A stretch of DNA of 64,000 nt from Allocoprococcus comes (GTDB lineage: Bacteria > Bacillota > Clostridia > Lachnospirales > Lachnospiraceae), in assembly GCF_013300725.1 (NCBI RefSeq), contig NZ_JAAIMM010000002.1, positions 1-64,000 on the forward strand. Direction: 5' to 3'. The translations under genes were made by a program, and so were the position numbers. The number at the start of each line of letters is the position of its first letter. The first letter of the stretch is position 1. Shown here in pieces: positions 36,107 to 45,296 of the stretch. The notes below the pieces were generated by a model, which ran no database searches, had not been told where the DNA came from, and saw nothing but the letters and a program-made list of their open reading frames with translations.

Positions 36107-36300
36107 AAAAAGAAAGAGAAATCGTGTTGAGGCATGGTTTCTTTTTTTGAACGAAGTTCATAAAAAGGTATTATATGGAAGAGTATCGATACGATGGAAC
36201 AGATTTTACAAAAAAATAAAAAAACTTTTCCTGTTTGGAACATTATAAAAAAAATTAAAATGGTATACAATATAGAAATATTGATGAGAAACATTCTCTG
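35221..36300 (+). repeat. Direct repeat of about 1 kb, copy 1
   Basis: From CGAAAATGCG at 35221 through the PucR C-terminus, the terminator and into the promoter region of the next gene, the sequence matches 37376-38455 at a constant offset of 2155 within the coding part, with scattered substitutions and no indels. Similarity is high to about 36215 and weaker to about 36300. Confidence 0.85.
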
Positions 36301-36542
36301 ATTCAAATAGACAATGAGAAAAAATTATATTGAAAAGCCATCATCGCATTACTATATGTTGCGATATTATTATTTATAGAAATCTAGATCTTATATCTGA
36401 TGATAGAGTAGAACGACCCCCATATCTTGATGAAATTGATGGAAATTTCTGAATAATCAATTTCATCGTCCGACAGGAACCCACCAATTTTTTAGGACGA
36501 ACTAATACCTGAAATAGTTTAGTTAAGGAAAGGGGTAAAACC
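36107..36542. other. Intergenic region before the Rrf2-PucR chimera
   Basis: Contains the terminator at 36117-36148 and a TATACAAT box (36264-36271) that aligns with TATAAT at 38422-38427 before the next Rrf2 gene. The final 180 bases are not recognisably repeated and show no gene. A 61-codon minus-strand frame there is not convincing. Confidence 0.5.
36117..36148 (+). terminator. Terminator after the PucR-type gene
   Basis: AGAAATC (36117-36123) pairs with GGTTTCT (36136-36142, one G-T pair), then seven T. The same structure follows the next gene at 38272-38304. Confidence 0.6.
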
Positions 36543-38261
36543 ATGCAGCTTACAAGCACAACGGATTATGCTATCAGAATCGTATGTTATCTGGCAGCGC
36601 AAAGCCAGATGATCTCTACATTAGAATTATCTCAGGAACTAAGTGTTCCATCCAGTTATATTCCCAAAATAACAAAAAAATTAAAACAAGCAGGAATCAT
36701 AAAAGCCTGTGAAGGGATAAAGGGTGGATATCAGATTGCAAAACAGCCAGAGAATATATCTTTAAGGGATGTGATATCGTGTACAGAATCCACCATGGCA
36801 ATTAGCAGGTGCCTGGAAAAAGAGGGAGGTTGCTCCAGAAATTATATATACTGCTGTAAAGTACATCAGATTCTGCTGGAACTGCAAAATATATACAATA
36901 ACCGCTTGGAAAGCGTAAAGATATCAGACATTATCCGTCCTGGTAAGGATGAATATTTTGGAAGATTTTATGTGGTTATAAAAGTTAATCTGAGAGAAAA
37001 AAATTATGAATGTATTTATTCTCATAATCATGATGTCTATGAACAAGTAAAAACAGCAGAATCATATGATGACTTTATAAAAAAATATGCAGAAAAATAT
37101 ATTTGTGAAGCAGACTGGGTGAATGTCCAGAAATGTCTTGCAGGTGAGAATTTAACAGAACATCTTGTAGATGGATGTGTGGAAAAAGAAATTTTCTATC
37201 GCGGAATCATTGAAAATAACGGTACATCGTATGTATGGATGAAAGCTAGAAAGTATGTGGATGTAAAGAAAAATACAGCAATTATTACGTTTCATAATGC
37301 AAAAGTGATTCCGAATACGATTGTAACAATGGAACAGGAGCTAAGAAAAAAAGAACAGAATGTTTGTATGGAACTCGAAAATGCGCCTATTAACTTGCAG
37401 TATGGATTTTTGAGTGAATTTGCACAGGATGAAGAGAAAAAGACGTATCAGAGAGATATTATCCATAATATTCTGAATGGATTACTGAGTTCGAAAGAAA
37501 TGACTGAAGTGGCAGCACAGCTCGGAATGAAAGAAAGCGATACTTACAGGGTTGTTGATTTTCATACCATCACAAAAAATGAACAAAGAAAATATACAAA
37601 AGAACAGCTTCACGAAGTAGGTGTTATCGAGGGTGAATTGATGAATCTTTTGCCGGATGCGCTTATTTACAGAAATATGGATCAGATTGTTATGATTCAA
37701 CAGGTAGATTCCGATCAGACAGAACTGGAATATCAGAAAGAGATGGAAGAAATAGAGGAGGTTATCCAGCAAAGCATCCTTTATAGAAAGAAAGATACAG
37801 ATTTCCAGATTGGTATAGGAAAAAGTGTGGAAGGGTATCAACGATTGAAAGAATCTTATCACGAAGCAAGTCAGGCTATCAAGTATATTGAGATTATCCG
37901 CCAGGTGACTGGTGATAAGAATAAGTCAGTAGTACATTATTCGAACCTCGGATTTTTCCAGATATTCGGCAAAGTTGATGATATGACGGAATTGGAAAGA
38001 TGCATTCCGGAAACATTAAAGAAATTATATTTATATGATGATGAACATAAGGGAGAATTGATTACAACCTTGCAGATGTATCTTAGAAATAACCAAAGCA
38101 TCAAGAAAACAGCAGGTGCAATGTTTGTTCATTATAGAACGATATCTTACAGGCTTGAAAAAATAAAACAAATTTCCGGAATTAATTTTGACAATGCAAA
38201 TGAAGTGCTGGCAGTCAGTAATGGCCTGATTATTTATAAAATGTTAAAAGAAATAGAATAG
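36543..38261 (+). CDS. Rrf2-type HTH fused to sensor domain and PucR C-terminal domain
   Basis: 572-residue chimera. Residues 1-135 are an Rrf2 regulator (TSTTDYAIRIVCYLAAQ, recognition helix around SYIPKITKKLKQAG, GGYQIAK wing). Three cysteine positions, in RCLEKEGGC and YCCKVH, match the Fe-S ligands of Rrf2/IscR proteins. Residues about 150-270 form a PAS-like sensor (DEYFGRFYVVIKVN, then VDGCVEKEIFYRGI). From about 280 (NLQYGFLSEFAQDE) to the end it is the PucR C-terminus copied from the preceding gene, with its own helix-turn-helix. The protein therefore has two DNA-binding domains. The paralogue at 38535 has an HD-GYP domain in place of the PucR part, and the join lies just after the shared MEQEL-KKEQ helix. 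Confidence 0.85.
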   Translation: MQLTSTTDYAIRIVCYLAAQSQMISTLELSQELSVPSSYIPKITKKLKQAGIIKACEGIKGGYQIAKQPENISLRDVISCTESTMAISRCLEKEGGCSRNYIYCCKVHQILLELQNIYNNRLESVKISDIIRPGKDEYFGRFYVVIKVNLREKNYECIYSHNHDVYEQVKTAESYDDFIKKYAEKYICEADWVNVQKCLAGENLTEHLVDGCVEKEIFYRGIIENNGTSYVWMKARKYVDVKKNTAIITFHNAKVIPNTIVTMEQELRKKEQNVCMELENAPINLQYGFLSEFAQDEEKKTYQRDIIHNILNGLLSSKEMTEVAAQLGMKESDTYRVVDFHTITKNEQRKYTKEQLHEVGVIEGELMNLLPDALIYRNMDQIVMIQQVDSDQTELEYQKEMEEIEEVIQQSILYRKKDTDFQIGIGKSVEGYQRLKESYHEASQAIKYIEIIRQVTGDKNKSVVHYSNLGFFQIFGKVDDMTELERCIPETLKKLYLYDDEHKGELITTLQMYLRNNQSIKKTAGAMFVHYRTISYRLEKIKQISGINFDNANEVLAVSNGLIIYKMLKEIE

Positions 38262-38455
38262 AGAAAGAAAGAGAAATCGTGTTGAGGCATGGTTTCTTTT
38301 TTTTGAACGAAGTTCATAAAAAGATATTAATGGAAGAATATCGATACAATGGAACAGATTTTACAAAAAAACAGATAAATATTTTCATTGGTTGTACATT
38401 ATATTAATCGTTATCAATCTGTATAATTGGGAAACTGATGAGAAAATACTTCAGA
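37376..38455 (+). repeat. Direct repeat of about 1 kb, copy 2
   Basis: Partner of 35221-36300. Homologous recombination between the copies would delete 2155 bases and join the PucR N-terminus to this copy's C-terminus. Confidence 0.85.
38272..38304 (+). terminator. Terminator after the Rrf2-PucR chimera
   Basis: AGAAATC (38272-38278) pairs with GGTTTCT (38291-38297), then a run of T. It is the repeat counterpart of 36117-36148. Confidence 0.6.
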
Positions 38456-38534
38456 AAAAGTATCATTGCTACAGAAGATAGTATTTTTTTAATATAAACT
38501 AAGACCACGCAGGATTTAGGTTAGCGGGATAACG

Positions 38535-39980
38535 ATGCAACAAAAAAATTCGACAGATTACGCAATTAGAATCGTATGTTACTTAGCAGCACAGGAACGG
38601 ATGGTATCTACATCAGAATTGTCACGGAAGCTAAATGTTTCTGCTAATTATGTTCCTAAAATAACAAAAAAACTGAAAAATGCAAAAATAGTCACTGTCT
38701 GTGAAGGTACAAATGGTGGCTATATGCTGGCAAAACAACCGGAGAACATTTCTTTAATGGAAATTATATCGTGTGTAGAGGAAAAAATGGCAATTAATCG
38801 TTGTTTGGAAGAGGATCGTTTTTGTTCCAGAAATTTAGAAGATACCTGTAAGATACATAAAATATTGTTGGGTTTGCAGAATACATACAATAATAAATTA
38901 GAGAGCGTAAAGGTTTCAGATGTTATCCGCCCTGGAGAAGATGAATATTTTGGGCGATTTTATGTTGTGTTAAAACTGAACTTGAAGGATAAAAGCTACG
39001 AGTGTGTGTACTCACATATCCGTGAAGTGTATGAGAAAGTAAGAAATACAGAAAGCTATGAAGAGTTCATAAGCCAGTATGTAGAAAGATATGTGTATGC
39101 TTCTGATAAAAAAATGGTTCATGATTTTTTATCAAGTGAAGGATTAGAAGAAAGATTAGTTGATGGATGTATGGAAAAAGATCTTCCGTATCGCAGAATT
39201 ACTGGAAAAGATGAGAATGCATATGTTTGGATGGAAGCAAAAAAATATATAGATGCAAATGAGAATACTGCAATTATTACATTACATAATGCGAAGATTG
39301 TCCAGAACACAGTTATAAGAATGGAACAGGAACTCGTAAAGAAAGAACAGGATTTGGCAAAGCAGTATTGGGATATGGTATCACTTTTAACTACTGTATT
39401 GAATCATAATCAGTTAGTTGAAGCAGGGTATCAAGATGATATCAGCTTCTATACGAAACAGGTATATCTTCAATTGCAGAAGAATTATCCGGAATATGAA
39501 ATTACAGATGAGGAAATTACGTCAGTAGCTCATCTAGCACCGATTCATGATATTGGAAAGATAAAAGTGCCTATTGAAATTTTAAATAAAAATGGAAAAT
39601 TGACGGATGAAGAAATGAATGTAGTAAAGCAACATCCATTAGTAGGTGCAGCAATGACCCAGAGATTCCCAGAGGGAGTAACAACAGAAAAGCTGAACCA
39701 ATATAGCTATGAAATATGCAGACATCACCATGAAAGATATGATGGATCAGGATACCCGGATGGTTTAAAAGGAAATGAAATTCCAATATGTGCACAGGTC
39801 GTTGGGATTGTTGATGCTTACGATGCATTGATCAATGATCGTCCATACAAAAGAAAATATGAACCTGAAGAGGCAATCCGGATGATTTCAAATGGTGAAT
39901 GTGGAGCGTTTTCCAAGAAACTAATCCAGTGCTTGACGGCGGCAGCAAAGCAGAAAAACTGGTTACAAAGGCAAAATTAA
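38535..39980 (+). CDS. Rrf2-type HTH fused to PAS-like sensor and HD-GYP domain
   Basis: 481-residue protein with an unusual architecture. Residues 1-135: Rrf2 DNA-binding domain (NSTDYAIRIVCYLAAQ, GGYMLAK) with three cysteines (RCLEEDRFC, DTCKIH) placed like Fe-S ligands. About 150-270: PAS-like sensor. A coiled helix (MEQELVKKEQDLAKQY) leads to an HD-GYP c-di-GMP phosphodiesterase-type domain (about 290-475) with HDIGKIKVPIEIL, HPLVGA, CRHHHERYDGSGYPDGLKG and DAYDAL. The usual first metal-ligand His (G-x-H-x-x-R region) is not evident; the sequence there is AGYQDDISFY, so activity may be altered. The pilus adhesin gene begins 36 bases later, probably in the same transcript. A TATAAT box lies at 38422-38427. 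Confidence 0.87.
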   Translation: MQQKNSTDYAIRIVCYLAAQERMVSTSELSRKLNVSANYVPKITKKLKNAKIVTVCEGTNGGYMLAKQPENISLMEIISCVEEKMAINRCLEEDRFCSRNLEDTCKIHKILLGLQNTYNNKLESVKVSDVIRPGEDEYFGRFYVVLKLNLKDKSYECVYSHIREVYEKVRNTESYEEFISQYVERYVYASDKKMVHDFLSSEGLEERLVDGCMEKDLPYRRITGKDENAYVWMEAKKYIDANENTAIITLHNAKIVQNTVIRMEQELVKKEQDLAKQYWDMVSLLTTVLNHNQLVEAGYQDDISFYTKQVYLQLQKNYPEYEITDEEITSVAHLAPIHDIGKIKVPIEILNKNGKLTDEEMNVVKQHPLVGAAMTQRFPEGVTTEKLNQYSYEICRHHHERYDGSGYPDGLKGNEIPICAQVVGIVDAYDALINDRPYKRKYEPEEAIRMISNGECGAFSKKLIQCLTAAAKQKNWLQRQN

Positions 39981-40016
39981 AGTAACAAGATAAGGCAAAA
40001 GATTAGAGGCCCAGAT

Positions 40017-43000
40017 ATGAAGAAAAAAAGAAGGATAGAGAACAGAATTATCGCAGTAATACTATGTATGGCTATCTTATTTTCTCAAGTGAATATTGCG
40101 GATGCGGCAGATCTGAATCCATCAGGTACCCCCACGAGTCAAGTGGCACTTTCTGATGAAACCAATATGAGTAATGGTGAAGCATCAACCGAATCCACAG
40201 TTTCAGATGAAATAAATGGAACCACGGAATCTGAATCTAAGATATCGGAGGAAACAAGTGAAAACTCACAGAATAACGAATCGGAATCTTCCGGTGGAAG
40301 TGTTAAAGCGGAATCAACAGATAATATAGATGCTTATTATAAGGATGGTAAAATATGCATTTATAATTATGAACAATTAAAACAGATTGGTTCAGATGCT
40401 TATATTTACACAGGTGATAAGGATGGAAAGATTGGTTCTGGAGATGTAGTAAAGAGTGAAGGCACAGAGCTGAAATACGGTGCAGATGCCCAATACATTT
40501 TGATGAATGACATCCAGATGAACTCTGACCAGATGTGGTCAGTACCGGATTCCTTTATCGGAACTATCACAGGTACGGAAATAGAAGAAAACGAGACACC
40601 AACTCTATATGATAAGGAAACGGATACAATCTATATATACAATCCATATCAGTTAATGGTGCTTGCACAGGAAGAATCTGAAACGGAACCAGTTATGTCA
40701 TTGGATTATGATGCACCACAGTTTGGTATGGGGCAGATGATTTATCCAAATGGTGAAGACAAGGATTATTTAACTTACAGTAAAGATCATAATTATGTCA
40801 TTTCAAAGAACTTCAGTTCAGATAAGCCGGAGTTAGTAGCGGATCAATTGAGCATAGATCCTGATACAACAAATACTGAAGGACGTGACTTTAAGGGGCA
40901 GGTTGTAAAAACAATTGGTGATAAAACATATATCTTAATTGGGAATGAAGATCAATTACGTGCAATTGGCAGTGGCAAAACCGTTTATGGTGCAGTCTAT
41001 CAAGCAGTTTATAAGGGTGTGTCTTGGAAAATAGATACAGATGGAAAAGGCAACTCTATCATGCTTTATGGAGGAGATGCAGATTTAAAAAAAGATCAAA
41101 ATGGAAACAAGGATTATCAAATTGGAAAAGTTGATAACGCTGCTAGTGGACTTACAAAAGGTAGATGTGGTGTTGATCAAAAAACTGGAAAAATTGATCC
41201 AGAATTAGATTATGACAAAGCGACAGAACAGACGTATTCATCGAATGCAAATTATATTATTTTCCGTGATATTGATTTAGGTAGTTCGAATTGGAAACCA
41301 CTTACTTTCCAAGGCACATTGATTGGTGCTAAATCTACAGAACAAGGTGGACTATGGAAAGATGGTGTTATAAACACAATCGATAAACCGGTAATTTCAA
41401 ACGTAACTGTAAATCAATCAGATAAAATTAATGTTGGCGAACAAATGGGTGTTGGATTCTTTTCTACAATATCGAATGAAGTAAGTGAAAAGGATATTGG
41501 TCTTAGTAAAGGATTGGTAAAGGTATCTAATATTCAATTTGATAATCTAAAAGTTCATACAACAACAAATGAAACATATTATCCGGACACTCTCATAAGT
41601 ACATTAACAAGTACTCTTGGTAAGTTGCTTGGTGTAGTCTTAAGTGGCTTGACATTTATTTTAACGTTCGGTCAGGTAAAAATTGATCTCAAAAAAACAT
41701 TGGGAGATGTTCTTGATGCGAGAAAGAAAGATCCGACAGCATTAGCAACTGGTGCGATTGCTGGTCGTGTAGAAGGTCAGGTAGAACTTTCTAATCTTGA
41801 AGTGAATAATGCTACTGTCAAAAATGTAAATAACAATACAGGTGGATTTGTTGGATATATCGTTGGTAAAACACAGTATGATGGGCTATCAAACGCACTT
41901 GGTGAACTTGTCGATTTACTTACAAATATATTAAATGTAATTCCAGGATTAGGATTGGGTGACTTAATCACGATTCTTCTTGGAAATGCTATTCCTTTAG
42001 AAAAGTTAATTCCGACAGGTTATATCAATGCCAAAATTATGAATTGTACTGTAAATGGATTAAGTATTTCTACAGCATCCGATAAAGAATATGCCGGTGG
42101 ATTCATCGGTATGCAAAAAGGCGCCATTGTTGAGAATTGTTCTGTAACAGGTGGTACGAATACAATTAAGGGAAAGAGCTTTGTAGGTGGATTTGTTGGT
42201 CTAGCTCGTGATGATGTAATTGAAGGAACACTATCAGGAGCATTGGATATAGAGACAAAACTTCCTAAGATGAATACGGAAAGTTTGATTCTAAATTGTT
42301 CGTTAAATAATGCAGTTGTGTCTGTCTCTGGTGAAAGTTATATTGGTGGTTTTGCCGGAGGATTGGCAAATGCGTCTACAGTTAATTGTAATGTTAAATC
42401 AGATAACGCACTTACTATAACGGCTTCTGGAAATTACGCAGGTGGCTTTGCAGGAATTGCATCACTTGGATGGGCTGCTGACCTAGGTAAAGATGACACA
42501 AAAGATAACTTACTTGGTGGTGTTAAAATACTTGACATTGATCTGCCATTAGGACAAATGATCAATGTCCTTAATGTATTTGTTCCAGTAATCAAGCAGT
42601 CTTCTGTGGAAGGATATCAGAGTGGACTTAGAGTTCAGTCAAATGATACTTCTGAAAATGAAGCTTGCGGTTATGCAGGAGGTTATGTAGGAAAACTGAT
42701 TGGTGGACAGATCTGGGGCGAAAAAGATGCACGCTGCAAGGTTACAAAGCTAAGACGAGTTGACGGAAGAAGCTATGTCGGTGGATTTGTCGGAAGCTCA
42801 AGGCCAGGAAGTGTGGCAACAGTAGACCCATTGGCTGGAGAAGGATTATTTTTAAGTAAATTATTAAAGAAACTGCTTGATACACCAGCAGATTTAATAA
42901 AAGTATTAAATGCCACAGTTGCAACAATCCGTTATGCAGATGTGGAATCCTGGGATAACTGGGGAATCATCATAAACGGAGCGCATTCAAACGGAGAAGC

Positions 43001-45182
43001 CAATACATCCTATGCAAAAGCAGCCGGAGGTTTTGCCGGAATGTTGGAGGGAACTGTACTTGGCGAGAAGGATAAGGAAGAAGCAGGAATTTCTGCTCAG
43101 AATATCCGTTCCGTAGTTGCAGGCGAATATGCCGGAGGATGCTTTGGAATTGCAGATGTAGCCGGAGTTGCCAATATCAGTGTAGGAAGTCAAACCTCTC
43201 TTCTAGATAAACTGTTGCAGCTTGGTAGAACCGATGTGTTGGATACGTTTAGAAGTTACGTATATTACGGAACTGTAAGCGGAAGCAAGGATGCCGGTTT
43301 AAGTGTCAGTGCAAATGAAGCAAAAAAATCTGGTCAAAACAATGAAGTTACATATAGTGGAACAGCCGGAGGTTTTGGCGGTTCACTGTTAAATGGTTCT
43401 GTGAAAAACAGTAAAGTAACGAACTTAAGTAATGTAAGAGGTTTAAATAGTGTCGGAGGATTTGTAGGCTATTCTGGAAAGAGCGGAGTGGTTAAGGCAG
43501 ATAAGATCGATGTTCTTGGAGATAATAAAGGACAGTTGCTCGGTGGAGCACTTGGAGTTCTGGATATTTTTGGTTCTCACATTGATGACTGTACAGTTAC
43601 AGGAACCGATGATGGTTATACAGTACAAAGCACTGGTGGAGATGAGCAGATTGCCGGTGGATTTATCGGATATGCAAATCTTGCTAGAATGTCGAATTGC
43701 ACAGCAGGTGATGCGAACAATCAGAAAATTGGATTAAAACAAGTGGCATCTGGAGGAACAGCCGGAGGATTTGCAGGACGAACAAGCTTTGCTTATCTTG
43801 CAGACTTGAAAGTGGATTCTGGAGCAGTGAATGTAATATTCTCGGTTGTCAATGAACTTATAAAAGCATTATATCTGGACAAACTCCAGGATTCTGATCT
43901 TCTGAAGATTAATCTTGGAATTATCAAAGTGGATGCGCTGTATGATGGCAAACTGCTTCACGTAAATCTGCTTGGACTGGACATTTCTGTAGGATTGTCA
44001 AAGAAGTCAAACGATAAGCAGCAATCGACAGATCTTGCAATCATTACAATAGGAGATTCATCCATCAGTCTTCCATGTAACGAGAATGGACTTTTGAATG
44101 ATGATGATGCGAAATCTAATATCAGTGTAAATCTAATCAAGGCCAACCGAACGAAGATTACAGACAGTAACGTTTACGGTGTAAGCTACGGATACGATGT
44201 CTATGCCGGTGGAGCTGGAAACGACAAAGATGGTTCTGCAAAAGCTGCTGGACAAAGTGGCGGCTTTGTAGGATTCAATGATGAAGGGCTCTTAAAGAAC
44301 AACAACATGTATTACTGTGATGTGGTTCGTGGAACAAAAGATCTTGTCGGTCCATTTAGCGGAAAGAGTAAGTTGGATTCTGTATATGAAGCTAACACAC
44401 AGGAGAAGGTGGAAGGCGAGAATAACAATTACCGTATTTACAGAAAGCTGGATGTGGCGCTGGATCAAATCAAAAAGGGTTCAGACAAGCTAAATCTAAG
44501 ATATGAAAAAGATACTTCCAGTGGATGGGATATTTACACGCTGGGTCATATGAATTCGATAAAAAGCTATGAAACTTTGCAAAATGCAAAGCTGACAGAT
44601 AATACTTCGTCTACGACAGCAGAGCTTAAAGCATATGAATCACCAGCAAAAGCAGTATTGATGGCAGATACTAAAACAACATTGAACACAGGAGAAAGTG
44701 ATACTCCGGAGCCATCCGAGTCACAGGATCCATGTGATGAGTTAATCAAGCTGACAATCAATAAAGTTTGGAAGGATCTAAATAATCTGGATGAAAAACG
44801 TCCGGCTAACATTACGGTAACAATCTCCCGTACCTGGAAAGATGCAAACGGTATAGAACAGACAGAAACCTGGGACCATATTATAAAAGGTTCTATCAAT
44901 AAATCTACCTGGCAGGAGGTCATCAAAGGACTTCCAGCATATATGACGGATGAAAATAAAATCATTCACTATTACACATATTCCGTTACGGAAACAGAAA
45001 TAAAAGGATATACAACTACAATCGAAACCTCTAAAGATGGATTTACCTTCACAATTATTAACCGGCATTTTGCATTGCTTCCGGATACCGGTGGCGAGGG
45101 CATCATGATGTTCATCATAGCAGGTGGTTTGTTGTTAGCATTCCTGCTTTATACCGGACGTAAAAGGAAACAGACGATGTAG
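40017..45182 (+). CDS. Giant LPXTG surface adhesin with GLUG repeats
   Basis: 1721-residue cell-wall protein, the likely tip adhesin of the pilus. Signal peptide 1-31 (IIAVILCMAILFSQVNIADA), a Ser/Glu/Thr-rich linker (about 35-105), then a long region with some 15 GLUG-type motifs of the form GGF(V/I/A)G (for example GGFVGYIVGK, GGFIGMQKGAIVENC, GGFAGRTSF), expected to build a beta-helix. A Cna-B-like domain near the C-terminus (LTINKVWKDLNNLDEKRPAN, YSVTETEIKGY) may carry an intramolecular isopeptide bond. LPDTG (about 1687) is followed by a hydrophobic helix and RKRKQTM. It follows the Rrf2-HD-GYP gene by 36 bases. Ligand unknown. Confidence 0.88.
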   Translation: MKKKRRIENRIIAVILCMAILFSQVNIADAADLNPSGTPTSQVALSDETNMSNGEASTESTVSDEINGTTESESKISEETSENSQNNESESSGGSVKAESTDNIDAYYKDGKICIYNYEQLKQIGSDAYIYTGDKDGKIGSGDVVKSEGTELKYGADAQYILMNDIQMNSDQMWSVPDSFIGTITGTEIEENETPTLYDKETDTIYIYNPYQLMVLAQEESETEPVMSLDYDAPQFGMGQMIYPNGEDKDYLTYSKDHNYVISKNFSSDKPELVADQLSIDPDTTNTEGRDFKGQVVKTIGDKTYILIGNEDQLRAIGSGKTVYGAVYQAVYKGVSWKIDTDGKGNSIMLYGGDADLKKDQNGNKDYQIGKVDNAASGLTKGRCGVDQKTGKIDPELDYDKATEQTYSSNANYIIFRDIDLGSSNWKPLTFQGTLIGAKSTEQGGLWKDGVINTIDKPVISNVTVNQSDKINVGEQMGVGFFSTISNEVSEKDIGLSKGLVKVSNIQFDNLKVHTTTNETYYPDTLISTLTSTLGKLLGVVLSGLTFILTFGQVKIDLKKTLGDVLDARKKDPTALATGAIAGRVEGQVELSNLEVNNATVKNVNNNTGGFVGYIVGKTQYDGLSNALGELVDLLTNILNVIPGLGLGDLITILLGNAIPLEKLIPTGYINAKIMNCTVNGLSISTASDKEYAGGFIGMQKGAIVENCSVTGGTNTIKGKSFVGGFVGLARDDVIEGTLSGALDIETKLPKMNTESLILNCSLNNAVVSVSGESYIGGFAGGLANASTVNCNVKSDNALTITASGNYAGGFAGIASLGWAADLGKDDTKDNLLGGVKILDIDLPLGQMINVLNVFVPVIKQSSVEGYQSGLRVQSNDTSENEACGYAGGYVGKLIGGQIWGEKDARCKVTKLRRVDGRSYVGGFVGSSRPGSVATVDPLAGEGLFLSKLLKKLLDTPADLIKVLNATVATIRYADVESWDNWGIIINGAHSNGEANTSYAKAAGGFAGMLEGTVLGEKDKEEAGISAQNIRSVVAGEYAGGCFGIADVAGVANISVGSQTSLLDKLLQLGRTDVLDTFRSYVYYGTVSGSKDAGLSVSANEAKKSGQNNEVTYSGTAGGFGGSLLNGSVKNSKVTNLSNVRGLNSVGGFVGYSGKSGVVKADKIDVLGDNKGQLLGGALGVLDIFGSHIDDCTVTGTDDGYTVQSTGGDEQIAGGFIGYANLARMSNCTAGDANNQKIGLKQVASGGTAGGFAGRTSFAYLADLKVDSGAVNVIFSVVNELIKALYLDKLQDSDLLKINLGIIKVDALYDGKLLHVNLLGLDISVGLSKKSNDKQQSTDLAIITIGDSSISLPCNENGLLNDDDAKSNISVNLIKANRTKITDSNVYGVSYGYDVYAGGAGNDKDGSAKAAGQSGGFVGFNDEGLLKNNNMYYCDVVRGTKDLVGPFSGKSKLDSVYEANTQEKVEGENNNYRIYRKLDVALDQIKKGSDKLNLRYEKDTSSGWDIYTLGHMNSIKSYETLQNAKLTDNTSSTTAELKAYESPAKAVLMADTKTTLNTGESDTPEPSESQDPCDELIKLTINKVWKDLNNLDEKRPANITVTISRTWKDANGIEQTETWDHIIKGSINKSTWQEVIKGLPAYMTDENKIIHYYTYSVTETEIKGYTTTIETSKDGFTFTIINRHFALLPDTGGEGIMMFIIAGGLLLAFLLYTGRKRKQTM

Positions 45183-45199
45183 GAAAGGGGTGTAGAGTC

Positions 45200-45238
45200 A
45201 TGAGAGAGGTATGGCTACATGGGGATTTTCCACCGTAA
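45200..45238 (+). CDS. 12-codon leader ORF before the pilin gene
   Basis: ATG at 45200 follows AGGAAAGGGG and encodes MREVWLHGDFPP then TAA (45236-45238). It lies in the 114-base gap between adhesin and backbone pilin and runs through the left arm of a perfect hairpin, as translated attenuator leaders do. Expression is not shown. Confidence 0.35.
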   Translation: MREVWLHGDFPP

Positions 45239-45256
45239 AAGCTGAAAGAATCCCCA
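45220..45256 (+). promoter_or_regulatory. Hairpin in the pilin leader
   Basis: TGGGGATT (45220-45227) and AATCCCCA (45249-45256), perfect 8-base arms with a 21-base loop, without a T run. The short ORF above ends in the loop, so ribosome position could open or close the stem. It may also stabilise or process the mRNA. Confidence 0.5.
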
Positions 45257-45296
45257 GCGAACCAATAAAAAATCAAAAGAAAGTGAGAAAAGGAAC

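Noticed and set aside
36374-36559. 61-codon minus-strand frame before the Rrf2-PucR chimera
   Set aside because: It overlaps the start of the chimera and has no ribosome site or known motif.
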